Below, one piece after another: positions 35,201 through 42,339 of a DNA stretch of 43,129 nucleotides. Position 1 is the first letter of the stretch, and each line of letters begins with the position of its first letter. The notes below the pieces were generated by a model. That model ran no database searches. It was not told the DNA's origin and worked only from the letters and a program-made list of their open reading frames with translations. The stretch spans positions 1 to 43,129 of the forward strand of contig JAHHIH010000035.1 in the NCBI GenBank assembly GCA_019358835.1. Reading direction: 5' to 3'. This stretch comes from Tildeniella torsiva UHER 1998/13D. Its GTDB lineage: Bacteria > Cyanobacteriota > Cyanobacteriia > Phormidesmidales > Phormidesmidaceae. The position numbers and the translations under genes were made by a program.

Positions 35201-35740
35201 CAGCAGCCCACCGACCTCGACAGCTGGGTACACACCCTGCGCGGCGTCAATACCGGGCGGCTGAACTACTACCTCAAGCGTCCCTTGCAGGCGTTGCAGA
35301 TTGGTGGGGCCATTCGCGCCAGCGATCGCCTCACCATGACGGCCACTCGCCTGCAAGCCGTCGATAACGAGTTCAAAGTCGTGGCCCAAAACGCCAACAC
35401 CTACACCCTATCGGCGGTTTCTAAGCTGGGGGCCGGGCGCGACTTCGTCAAAGTCACCGTCGAGAACGTACCCGCCGAGGCCAACCAAGAGCTGAAGATT
35501 AACCTCCAGCCCGGCCTCAACACCCTGGATGTAGTCTCCAACGGTGCCCCCTTTAACGCCACCGTCACCTACGAAGGCCGCGTCAACGACAAACCCCTCC
35601 GCAGCCAGTACACCGTCCCCATGTCTCAAGGCATGCGGCTCACCGCCCCCAACCTCGAAGACGCCGGTACCCTCAAAGTCAGCGGCATCGAGCGGGTGCT
35701 GGGCGAAGTGCGCACCACCCAGCTGATTCAGGGGCAGTAA
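32210..35740 (+). CDS. LamG/LGFP/papain-like multidomain protein
   Basis: A 1176-residue protein without a recognisable signal peptide. Residues about 1-215 are a LamG/concanavalin-like beta-sandwich. About 230-490 are LGFP repeats (LGAPASDE, IGLPTAAQ, WGFPVSHES, LGFPTSSEE, each followed by a QGxIYW-type phrase). About 490-620 is a C2-like beta region. About 690-830 is a papain-like fold with GNCFGMA (C697), a histidine in APHCITPIAW (H791) and an aspartate in VFDPNSG (D811), arranged as a Cys-His-Asp triad. The C-terminal third is beta-rich. LGFP repeats are best known from actinobacterial cell-wall proteins, so carbohydrate binding plus peptidase or amidase activity is a fair inference. AAGGAG precedes ATG 32210. 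Confidence 0.85.
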   Translation: MADLVVNYSLASAITLANPDGTLPAVITNCTEAAGPGATALGPLDKALHFDTGASIQTTLSPGAITPNRFCIRVAFSANGPVTTRQNLVECTALPFAMFLEPGSAGDRFNLVVAVANSQVDWAIAHTTNRVALTLNTWYVVSLVYDLDTLALMVDGTVHAVTAFPNGGLKAGTGDKLWVGSWVDGLRWPFKGDIAAVQIYRDIPADLETALDAKRSIPEWFLTHKHNAIRPTLNLGNKISDFYFDSAISSYVQPFEGGLISYTATHGVAFEMHGSIHAFYQGDSNLRRSLGAPASDEINGRRSGSRKSVFAQGCIYWSPQTGAVPVLGRLYLDYEMLGEGGSAIGLPTAAQVAVPGGVMQQFQGGRMYYRSGASNAFEVHGDILGKYDATGGVTRWGFPVSHESDVRRDSQVLGKVSHFESCTIYWSGATGARIIYGDIRRKYLEAGGPQGALGFPTSSEEDIPGVAGPARYNTFQQGSILWFNGQLHVCYPFRFFIGRVDTKEEDRDFLDVDGQNDLYCRVAITVNGHRVYDKKLPEGDKHFSSANIKDVNFNVPYAVLPGDPNLNVQFQVEIWESDSGNLFGGDDDLLGRFTKDLNIRNAWGLRDNANGIFRASNFGPWMNFMDWSIKPQLGANTPLDFFSAINRGTPTVDFREYAAAFGDVDPDWEFDFGLIDDGLKALFYELVVKGVAAGGNCFGMATEAIYAYKDMSRLSRPLSRFGNWAEVENDFNVRHAYQVGADAVWWFVGQFLSGKTHNPVSVFQDTWDAHNRGLNPVICLSQNYDFSGAPHCITPIAWRNTGTEMQIDVFDPNSGSSIRRIVIDPARNTFRYENGRVYEGGEWSGGRLHYMPFSVLNHRQRTPVWDAIMLLLGGVVLILGDSAETLSLTDENGNNLNAFKDTSRKVENLSGKFVPFPGLSGNNPIKGELLLGMQPKRSRLLPLDNVLLDSVQLNNVSNLSRNLGTTLSANANPNLNVDLGATARFRDRAVLDAIQRVQQPTDLDSWVHTLRGVNTGRLNYYLKRPLQALQIGGAIRASDRLTMTATRLQAVDNEFKVVAQNANTYTLSAVSKLGAGRDFVKVTVENVPAEANQELKINLQPGLNTLDVVSNGAPFNATVTYEGRVNDKPLRSQYTVPMSQGMRLTAPNLEDAGTLKVSGIERVLGEVRTTQLIQGQ

Positions 35741-35763
35741 GGCGAGAAAACTGTTTGCTTTCA

Positions 35764-35791
35764 AGGGGTTTTGCCGGGGCAATAAACCCCT
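35764..35791 (+). repeat. AGGGGTTT/AAACCCCT hairpin
   Basis: Perfect 8-bp inverted repeat with a 12-base loop, 24 bases after the stop of the 1176-residue protein. No T-run follows, so it is probably a dispersed repeat or a messenger-stabilising hairpin rather than the terminator. Confidence 0.5.
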
Positions 35792-35851
35792 GCTGATCCC
35801 CCCTGCCCCTCTTAAAAGGGGGGTTAAGAACAGCCTCTAAACTCCAGGAAC

Positions 35852-35882
35852 AGCGATGGCTAATTTAGCCGTCGCTTTTTTT
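35852..35882 (+). terminator. Rho-independent terminator
   Basis: AGCGATGGCTAA pairs with TTAGCCGTCGCT (one G-T pair), followed by seven T. This is a classic intrinsic terminator for the gene ending at 35740. Confidence 0.85.
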
Positions 35883-35898
35883 GGAAATGTCTCCTCCT

Positions 35899-36140
35899 GT
35901 AGGGGCAAACGGCGTTTGCCATTACCTATGCGATCGCACCTGTCGATTGGGCGAAACAGAGTGGAACCTGCAAGTAAATGTTGATCATAAAGCCCTTGCT
36001 GACCCGCCCCACGAGAAGCAAGCCACATCCCCTAGCCCCTCCTCCCAAACCGGAAGAAGGAAACTGGAACATCTCAAAGCCCCTCTCCCAATTTTGGGAG
36101 AGGGGCTTGGGGAGAGGGCCGAGGGGCTTGAGCAGAGGGC
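35899..36140. repeat. Cluster of palindromic intergenic repeats
   Basis: GTAGGGGCAAACG/GCGTTTGCC at about 35900-35921, then CCCCTCCTCCCAAACCGG at about 36035, and CCCCTCTCCCAATTTTGGGAGAGGGG with GGGGAGAGGG at about 36080-36118. These belong to the same dispersed families seen at 1054, 20103 and 31738. No gene is supported between 35741 and 36195. Confidence 0.65.
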
Positions 36141-36195
36141 AGCGAAATATCCCCACTACGCTTAAATAGAGAATCCTCCCCCTCCACAAATTGCC

Positions 36196-37038
36196 ATGGC
36201 CGCCAAAACGGAAATTGCCCGACTGTGGCAGTCCAACCTGCCTGGCATTGAGCTGTTCAATGCCCAGCTCTACCACCACACCTTTGCCAAACACATGCAC
36301 GAGGCCTACACCATTGGCTTCACCTATGCGGGCCTGGGTGGCTTTTTCTACCGGGGTGGCCATCACTACGCCCACCCCCGCAGTTTTAAGCTAATCCATC
36401 CGGGCGAAGTGCACACCGGGCAGGTACAGGCTGAGGCAGGCTGGGGCTTTCGCAACCTCTACATCAGCGTGCCAAAAATACAGCAGATTTTGGTTCAGCT
36501 GGAGTGTCCAGGGCTGCCCTACTTTGCGATCGCCCTACAGACCAGCCCCGATGCAATTGGGCAGGCCATGTTTAACCGGTTGTTTGTCGCCCTCAGTCAG
36601 CCCACGCTTCAGCTAGAGCGAGACTCTCTGCTGCTGGAGTTGATGGCCCATTTAATCGATCGCTACGGCGACAGGCAGCGCCAGTGGCAGCGACCAGTGC
36701 CCAAAAGCAACGCCTTGGCCCAAGTGCAAACCTACCTAAAAACCCACTACGCCGAGAACATTTCCATTGACGCTCTGGCCCAACAAGCGGGTCTGAGCCC
36801 CTTCTATTTAATTCGCAGCTTTCGGCAGCAGGTGGGGTTGCCGCCCCACAGCTATCAGCGCCACTGGCAGCTTGTGCAGGCCAAGCGATCGCTCCACAGC
36901 GACCAGCCCATTGCTGATATTGCGATCGCCCACGGCTTCTACGACCAAAGCCACCTCAACCGCGCTTTCAAGCAGGCCTTTGGCGTCACCCCTGGCCAAT
37001 ACCGCCAGGGCAATTTTGTCCAAGACGACGGTGCCTGA
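36196..37038 (+). CDS. AraC-family transcriptional regulator
   Basis: A 280-residue regulator. The N-terminal half is a cupin-like sensing domain (HHTFAKHMHEAYTIGF, then HPGEVHTGQ). The C-terminal hundred residues hold two helix-turn-helix motifs: ISIDALAQQAGLSPFYLIRSFRQQVG and PIADIAIAHGFYDQSHLNRAFKQAFGVTPGQYR, the AraC signature. It is 141 bases upstream of a BenE-type transporter in the same direction and probably controls it. An aromatic or amino-acid-like effector is a guess. Confidence 0.9.
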   Translation: MAAKTEIARLWQSNLPGIELFNAQLYHHTFAKHMHEAYTIGFTYAGLGGFFYRGGHHYAHPRSFKLIHPGEVHTGQVQAEAGWGFRNLYISVPKIQQILVQLECPGLPYFAIALQTSPDAIGQAMFNRLFVALSQPTLQLERDSLLLELMAHLIDRYGDRQRQWQRPVPKSNALAQVQTYLKTHYAENISIDALAQQAGLSPFYLIRSFRQQVGLPPHSYQRHWQLVQAKRSLHSDQPIADIAIAHGFYDQSHLNRAFKQAFGVTPGQYRQGNFVQDDGA

Positions 37039-37097
37039 ACCTCGGTAACCTGGTTAGGCAATCCGAATTCAAAGACTTCCATTGGACGTAAATACCT

Positions 37098-37131
37098 CGT
37101 AGGGGTACAGCATGCTGCACCTCTACAACCC
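37098..37131. repeat. Palindromic GTAGGGG...CCTCTAC repeat
   Basis: CGTAGGGGTACAGCATGCTG folding onto GCACCTCTAC: another member of the dispersed GTAGGGGCA family, between the AraC gene and the transporter gene. Confidence 0.55.
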
Positions 37132-37179
37132 CAAGACTAACAAACAGAATTCGGCAGAAAATCTACCTTTGGGCAAGAC

Positions 37180-38358
37180 ATGACAGTGGCTAAAGGCTTT
37201 TTTAGCGACGTTTCTCTCTCAGCGATCATCGCAGGTTTCGTCACCGTATTAGTCGGCTTCACCAGCTCAGCGGTGATTGTGTTCCAGGCCGCCCAGGTCC
37301 TCAATGCCACCCCCGCCGAAATCGCCTCCTGGATGTGGGCCTTGGGTCTCGGCATGGGCCTCACCTGCATTGGCCTTTCCCTGCGCTACCGCGCTCCCGT
37401 CGTCACCGCCTGGTCTACCCCCGGCGCGGCCCTGCTGATCACCTCCGCCGCTGGGGTGCCCATGGCCGAAGCGATCGGGGCCTTTTTGGTATCTGGGATG
37501 CTGATTACCCTGGCCGGGTTCACCGGCTGGTTTGAGCGGTTGATGAACCGCATCCCCCTATCGCTGGCGGCAGGTATGCTGGCCGGGGTGCTGCTGCGCT
37601 TTGGGCTGGATGTCTTCACCGCCATGCAGACCCAGTTTGCGATGACCTTTGCCATGTTTTGCACCTACCTGGCCATGCGCCGCCTAAAGCCCCGCTATGC
37701 CGTAGTAGCAGCGCTGGGGGTGGGGATTGCGATCGCCGCCCTGCAAAACCTGATCCAGTTCGACACCGTCACCCTGCAACTAGCCCGCCCAGTATTCATC
37801 GCCCCCCAATTCTCCCTCGGGGCCATCATCGGCGTTGCCCTACCGCTGTTTGTGGTCACCATGGCCTCCCAAAACATACCGGGAGTTGCCGTCCTACAAG
37901 CCTCCGGCTATGCCTCAGTCCCCATTTCCCCCATCATCGGCTGGACGGGGGCCGCCAACGTAATCCTCGCGCCCTTTGGTGGCTTTGCGCTGAACCTAGC
38001 CGCCATTACCGCCGCCATCTGCATGGGCCGCGAAGCCCACGAAGACCCTGATAAGCGGTATGTAGCCGCGATCGCCGCCGGTTTCTTCTATCTACTCATC
38101 GGCCTCTTCGGAGCCACCGTCGCCGCAGTATTCGCCGCCTTTCCCCAAGAGCTGGTGCTGGCGATCGCCGGTCTAGCCCTCCTCGGCACCATCGGCAACG
38201 GACTCTTCACCGCCCTACGTGACGAAACCCAGCGCGAACCCGCCCTGATCACCTTCCTCGTCACCGCCTCCGGCATCACCCTTCTCGGCATCGGCTCCGC
38301 CTTCTGGGGTCTAATTGCCGGAGTCTTCGCCCTCCTCCTAACCACCCACCGCAACTAA
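37180..38358 (+). CDS. benE: BenE-family transporter
   Basis: A 392-residue inner-membrane protein with about 11-12 hydrophobic helices. Its length and phrases (SSAVIVFQAAQ, VVTAWSTPGAALL, VTMASQNIPGVAVLQASGY, FGGFALNLAAITAAICMG) match the BenE/YdcO family, proposed benzoate:proton symporters. No benzoate-degrading genes are in the window, so the true substrate is uncertain. The start is ATG 37180 and the preceding AraC regulator is the likely controller. Confidence 0.88.
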   Translation: MTVAKGFFSDVSLSAIIAGFVTVLVGFTSSAVIVFQAAQVLNATPAEIASWMWALGLGMGLTCIGLSLRYRAPVVTAWSTPGAALLITSAAGVPMAEAIGAFLVSGMLITLAGFTGWFERLMNRIPLSLAAGMLAGVLLRFGLDVFTAMQTQFAMTFAMFCTYLAMRRLKPRYAVVAALGVGIAIAALQNLIQFDTVTLQLARPVFIAPQFSLGAIIGVALPLFVVTMASQNIPGVAVLQASGYASVPISPIIGWTGAANVILAPFGGFALNLAAITAAICMGREAHEDPDKRYVAAIAAGFFYLLIGLFGATVAAVFAAFPQELVLAIAGLALLGTIGNGLFTALRDETQREPALITFLVTASGITLLGIGSAFWGLIAGVFALLLTTHRN

Positions 38359-38387
38359 GGCTGTTTCTCGAAAAGAACGTCCCTGCA

Positions 38388-38418
38388 TTGGGCAGACACA
38401 TGGGTCTGCCCCTACCCC
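38388..38418. repeat. Palindromic GGGCAGACAC...GTCTGCCC repeat
   Basis: GGGCAGACACATGGGTCTGCCCC, nearly the same as the copies between fadA and fadE. It lies between two converging genes. Confidence 0.65.
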
Positions 38419-39150
38419 CTACCCCCTCAGTCGCCGCCGCTCAAACTCCCGCAGCCGCCGCTCAAACTGCTGCCAGTGGCCATCCATATCGTCCAGCGAA
38501 ACCTCAAACAACTGCGCCGGTTGATCGGCCAGGGCGATCGCCACCAGACCCTTTTGCACTGCCAACCCAAAGTCGGCATAGACCTGATGAGCCGCCTCCC
38601 GATAAGCCGCGATCTGCAAAAAATAATCCCCCAGCCACTGGGGCTGCTTGGGTCGCAGGGCCGTTTTCCAGTCGCACAGGTGTAGCTCGCCCTTCACCAC
38701 CACCAGCGCATCGGGAATGCCCACAAACCCCGCCGAGTGCCACACTGCCCCTTCTACCAGCAGCACCTCATCCACCTGATCTAACACCGGCAAAATCGAC
38801 TCCCAATAGCCCGCCAAATCAGTGGGGATCTCCACCGCTGCACCGTTGAGGTAGGCCTCAATCTGTTTGTGCAGCCGCGTACCCGCCGAAGACGCCTTGC
38901 CCGAAATCTGTTGCGCTGCTTCAACCCCCACCCGCTGCCGCCAGCGCTGCAATGCCTCCCGCGCTTCCTGAGGCTTGGTGGCCGACAGCACTGTCGTCAC
39001 ACCGGGGTAGCAGCGCCCCTCTATCTCGTAGAGCATTTTGCGGTCGCGGCGCACTCGTTTGGCCACATAGCGAGGAAGTGGAGGCACCATAGTCCATTCA
39101 GTAGGGTCGCTGAAATTGTAGCCACCAATCTGCTCGTGCCGCAGAGGCAA
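38419..39150 (-). CDS. PD-(D/E)XK nuclease-family protein
   Basis: A 243-residue putative exonuclease, similar in layout to the MGME1-like branch of the PD-(D/E)XK superfamily. Motifs in order: PGVTTVLSATKP, AGTRLHKQIEAYL (His and Glu), VWHSAGFVGIPDALVV (the D of the PD motif), LHLCDWKTALRPKQ (D-x-K), then YFLQIAAYREA (the Q-Y motif). DNA is the expected substrate. The frame opens at TTG 39150, within the first bases of a dispersed repeat; ATG at 39090 would give 223 residues and is a good alternative. Confidence 0.82.
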   Translation of the reverse strand: MPLRHEQIGGYNFSDPTEWTMVPPLPRYVAKRVRRDRKMLYEIEGRCYPGVTTVLSATKPQEAREALQRWRQRVGVEAAQQISGKASSAGTRLHKQIEAYLNGAAVEIPTDLAGYWESILPVLDQVDEVLLVEGAVWHSAGFVGIPDALVVVKGELHLCDWKTALRPKQPQWLGDYFLQIAAYREAAHQVYADFGLAVQKGLVAIALADQPAQLFEVSLDDMDGHWQQFERRLREFERRRLRG

Positions 39151-39220
39151 GTATCTTCTCGGGTCTCACGATGCCTTCATTAAGACTACAGGAGAGCTGA
39201 ATTAGTCTTATATTGAGACC
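39151..39220 (+). repeat. Five-box GTCT/AGAC repeat, copy 6
   Basis: GTCTC (39163), AGACTA (39183), AGTCT (39204), GAGACC (39215), at the same spacing as the other copies; the first box is weak. It lies immediately upstream of the minus-strand nuclease gene. It is the only copy without a partner close by. Confidence 0.6.
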
Positions 39221-39259
39221 ATAACGCTCTGGTGTTTACCCGTAGTAGAACCCAAAAAT

Positions 39260-39292
39260 ATACGGGTGCCCTAACGTTAGAGACACCCGTAT
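39260..39292 (-). terminator. Intrinsic terminator after the small gene at 39354
   Basis: ATACGGGTG (39260-39268) pairs with CACCCGTAT (39284-39292), and the loop is itself the palindrome CTAACGTTAG. Read on the minus strand it is followed by a T-rich run (TATTTTTGGG). Confidence 0.75.
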
Positions 39293-39353
39293 GTAATGCA
39301 GCGATCGCCTTGCCCCAAACCTTGGGTCAGAGCTTCTGTACAACACATGGAAC

Positions 39354-39602
39354 TTAGATTTCTAAGCCTTTTTTGGTTTGCTTAAGCTGCTTATACAGTG
39401 ACTTAATTTGTTCAAAGGCCTCGTCGGGGGAGAGCTTGCCACCAGTTTGCAGTCCTGAAATGTAGCCAACTCGGTTGGCAAATTCTTGCAGGTTGGCATT
39501 GAACACAAGCTGTTGAGGCGAAAACGTACCGTAGTAGGAGCTTTTTGGAGAAATGAATCCATCCAAATCGCGCCGGTTGTTAGGAGAGCCAGAATAGGAC
39601 AT
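39354..39602 (-). CDS. Small conserved cyanobacterial protein (DUF7219-like)
   Basis: An 82-residue protein with conserved phrases FISPKSSYYGTFSPQQLVFNANLQEFANRVGYIS and GGKLSPDEAFEQIKSLYKQLK. I recall this pattern from a short protein widespread in cyanobacteria and listed as DUF7219; the name is from memory. It is soluble, with no known activity. ATG start, and a clear terminator 60 bases downstream, so it is probably monocistronic. Confidence 0.7.
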   Translation of the reverse strand: MSYSGSPNNRRDLDGFISPKSSYYGTFSPQQLVFNANLQEFANRVGYISGLQTGGKLSPDEAFEQIKSLYKQLKQTKKGLEI

Positions 39603-39732
39603 AGGGCATAAATAACCTTCTCTTAAACAGAACTAAATATTCCCTTAATCTTAGACACGATAGCCCAGCCCATGGGTTTCTGCAACGAAGATTATTGCAA
39701 ATCTACCCCAAGAATTAGACCTACCGCCTCGC

Positions 39733-41118
39733 CTAGGCCATGGCCATCAGCGAACTCTGGATCAAACCAAGACCGTGCTGGCTGGCCCAGGTATGCAGAT
39801 CGTTAAAGGCGCGATCGCGATACTGTCCATAGCGTTCCCGTTTGTTGCGCACCTTCACCGGTAAGGGCGGCAGAATGCCAAAGTTGGGCGGCATCGGCTG
39901 AAAGTGCTTCGGCTCCGCCGAGGTAATGAAATCGACCAGCGCCCCTAGCATCATCGTCACCGGCAAACTTAGCCGCTCTTGGCCCAGGGCCAAACGGGCC
40001 GCATTTGTCCCAGCCAGCCAGCCTCCGGCCACCGCCGCCGTGTAGCCCTCGGTGCCTACCAGCTGCCCCGCCGCCAGCAGCGTAGGCCGCGCCTTAAATT
40101 GCAGCGTATTGTGCAGCAGCTCCGGCGAATTCAAAAACGTGTTGCGGTGCATCACCCCCATGCGCACAAACTCGGCGTTCTCCAGCCCAGGAATGAGACG
40201 AAACACCCGCGCCTGTTCGCCCCAGCGCAGATTGGTTTGAAAGCCCACCATATTCCACAGCTGGCCGCTTTTGTCTTCTTGGCGCAGCTGCACCACGGCG
40301 TAGGGTTTTTTACTCTTATTCTCTGGGTCTTTGAAGTCGCCTAGGCGGGCGTCGAACAGCCCCACCGGCTTGAGCGGGCCGTAGCGCATGGTGTCTTCGC
40401 CCCGGCGGGCCATCTCTTCGATGGGTAGGCAAGCCTCAAAGAATTTGGCCGTTTCGCGCTCAAAGTCCTTGAGTTCGGCCTGTTCAGCGTTGCACAGCTC
40501 AGTCCAAAAGTGGAGGTACTGCTCGCGGTTCATGGGGCAGTTGAGGTAGGCGGCCTCACCGCGATCGTAGCGAGAGGCCATAAACGCCACCGACTGGTCG
40601 ATGCTGTCGCCCACCACAATGGGGCTGGCGGCGTCAAAAAAGCTCATGTAGCCCTGGCCGGTGAACCGCTCCAGCTCCACCGACAGCGCGTCGCTGGTCA
40701 GGGGGCCGGTGGTCAGCACCACAATACCGTCGTCGGGAATGCTCGTCACCTCGTCGCGCCGCAGCTCAATTAGCGGGTGACGCTCTAGAGTCTCAGTCAG
40801 GTCTTGGCTAAAGATGCCGCGATCGACCGCCAGGGCACCGCCCGCTGGCACCTGGTGCTGGTCGGCTTTGCCAATCACCACTGAGCCGAGCTGGCGCAGT
40901 TCTTCGTGAAGCAGACCCGAGGCGCGATCGCTAGCCATTGCCCCAAAGGAGTTGCTGCACACCAGCTCGGCCACATGCTCGCTGTGGTGCGCGGGGGATG
41001 TTTTATGGGGGCGCATTTCGTGCAGCACCACGGGCACCCCGGCCTGGGCAATCTGCCAGGCGGCCTCGGTACCGGCCAGCCCGCCGCCGATCACATGAAT
41101 GGGGTCTGGGGTTTGCAC
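39733..41118 (-). CDS. trmFO: TrmFO, folate-dependent tRNA U54 methyltransferase
   Basis: About 461 residues from GTG 41118. It forms ribothymidine at position 54 of tRNA using methylenetetrahydrofolate and FADH2. The N-terminus [18 protein letters not shown] is the FAD-binding glycine motif, followed by the family phrases [20 protein letters not shown], and near the end [23 protein letters not shown]. The frame extends upstream to 41253, but the extra 45 residues are not expected in the family and would run almost into the divergent J-protein gene; GTG just before [12 protein letters not shown] fits the usual start. Confidence 0.93.
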   Translation of the reverse strand: MQTPDPIHVIGGGLAGTEAAWQIAQAGVPVVLHEMRPHKTSPAHHSEHVAELVCSNSFGAMASDRASGLLHEELRQLGSVVIGKADQHQVPAGGALAVDRGIFSQDLTETLERHPLIELRRDEVTSIPDDGIVVLTTGPLTSDALSVELERFTGQGYMSFFDAASPIVVGDSIDQSVAFMASRYDRGEAAYLNCPMNREQYLHFWTELCNAEQAELKDFERETAKFFEACLPIEEMARRGEDTMRYGPLKPVGLFDARLGDFKDPENKSKKPYAVVQLRQEDKSGQLWNMVGFQTNLRWGEQARVFRLIPGLENAEFVRMGVMHRNTFLNSPELLHNTLQFKARPTLLAAGQLVGTEGYTAAVAGGWLAGTNAARLALGQERLSLPVTMMLGALVDFITSAEPKHFQPMPPNFGILPPLPVKVRNKRERYGQYRDRAFNDLHTWASQHGLGLIQSSLMAMA

Positions 41119-41257
41119 TGCGTAGCCCTCAAAACTCAGCTTTTCTAGGATAACGGGTTCTAGACGCTTGAATGGCTGTGTAGAGAGCCGATGCCATTCG
41201 GTATAGTAAAAAAGACAAGACCGGGCCTTAGTCAGCAGGTAATGAGACTGCAAACCA

Positions 41258-41623
41258 ATGCCTATTCCCCAGGATTCTACAGATTACTATGCGACTTTGA
41301 AGGTTAGCCGCCTGGCCAGCCTAGCGGCAATTAAACAGTCTTACCGGCAATTAGCCCGTCAGTTGCACCCCGATCTCAACCCTAACAATGAGGCGGCGGC
41401 AGAGCAGTTTAAAGTCTTAAACGAAGCCTACGAAGTGCTTTCAGATGTTGCAAAGCGCCGCCACTACGACCGCTATGGTGCCCATTGGGAAAAAGCCCAG
41501 AAAGGTTACGGCACTACCAGCTACCCCAGCGCTAGACCACCTGATGACTTTGAAGAAATGGAATTTGGTCGCCACGGCAACTTTGAAGACTTGCTGGGGG
41601 ATCTGCTGAACCGTTATCGCTAG
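41258..41623 (+). CDS. J-domain (DnaJ-like) protein
   Basis: A 121-residue protein. Residues about 8-72 form a J domain: [22 protein letters not shown], the essential HPD (in RQLHPDLNP), then [15 protein letters not shown] and RRHYDRYG. It should stimulate the ATPase of an Hsp70. The rest is a short acidic tail without a zinc-finger or substrate domain. It is divergent from trmFO, so the two probably share a promoter region. Confidence 0.9.
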   Translation: MPIPQDSTDYYATLKVSRLASLAAIKQSYRQLARQLHPDLNPNNEAAAEQFKVLNEAYEVLSDVAKRRHYDRYGAHWEKAQKGYGTTSYPSARPPDDFEEMEFGRHGNFEDLLGDLLNRYR

Positions 41624-41627
41624 CAAA

Positions 41628-41734
41628 TAGTAGGTACATCATTTCTTGGGATACTGCAGCAACAATACAAGTTCAAGAGGCGATTGCAATATTCTACAAG
41701 CCGATGGCATTCTAAGAAATGACTATGCCTACTA
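41628..41734. mobile_element. 107-bp element with terminal inverted repeats (MITE-like)
   Basis: Left end TAGTAGGTACATCATTTCTT (41628-41647); the reverse complement of the right end (41714-41734) is TAGTAGG-CATAG-TCATTTCTT, matching except for a few bases in the middle, and weaker similarity continues inward. No coding capacity. It starts four bases after the J-protein stop and lies next to the AT-rich pair. No flanking target duplication is clear. Confidence 0.55.
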
Positions 41735-41786
41735 AGTAGGTGGATAGCTTTAAGAAGACAATGAAGACTTTAGATAAGTTGAGTCT

Positions 41787-42335
41787 TTATTCAAAAGCCT
41801 TAGCAAGAAGCTTATAGACCCGCTTTAAAACCATAAAAATAGTCAGAAGGAATTGAATAGAAAGATAATATATAACTGCTCTCGGAAGCCATTCAAAAAG
41901 GCATATCATTTTCCACAAATTGCAATTATTTGTCTTTAAAAAATAAGTGAGTAACACAACCACACTTATAGTTGATATTAGAATAGAAAAAGATACGTTG
42001 ACATAAATCTCTCGAAGCAATTCACGACTCTGAACCTCTCTCTTAATCTCCAGCAGATCTGTTGGTTTAGGATTGCCAGCGCCTCTCCCTGAAATGTCAT
42101 AAACAAGCAGTAAAAGATTAAATGGAAGCGCGGAAAAAATTGAGAAGGATGTTATTAGGGCATTAACTAATTCATTATTCAGAAAAATTCCAGAATAGGT
42201 CATTATGCCAGATAAAATGGCGGGAAAGAGGAAGAAAAGAAATATATCAGGGTAATGTAGTCTGTTAGTCTTGTTATTTCTAAGGTTGGCGACATGATCT
42301 TTGACAATGTCGCCAACCGAAATTTTGTTAAGCAT
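41787..42335 (-). CDS. Small multi-pass membrane protein, AT-rich
   Basis: A 182-residue protein of unknown family with about four membrane helices (about 30-50, 56-78, 115-135, 145-172) and a charged, probably cytoplasmic loop between helices 2 and 3 (KPTDLLEIKREVQSRELLREIY). It starts with ATG 42335, four bases from the stop of the upstream gene, so the two form an operon. The coding sequence is far more AT-rich than the rest of the window, a sign of transfer. A membrane effector is one possible role. Confidence 0.7.
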   Translation of the reverse strand: MLNKISVGDIVKDHVANLRNNKTNRLHYPDIFLFFLFPAILSGIMTYSGIFLNNELVNALITSFSIFSALPFNLLLLVYDISGRGAGNPKPTDLLEIKREVQSRELLREIYVNVSFSILISTISVVVLLTYFLKTNNCNLWKMICLFEWLPRAVIYYLSIQFLLTIFMVLKRVYKLLAKAFE

Positions 42336-42339
42336 GCCA

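Noticed and set aside
41119..41253. Longer N-terminus for TrmFO
   Set aside because: Family members start just before the FAD-binding glycine motif; the extension would overlap the divergent promoter region of the J-protein gene.
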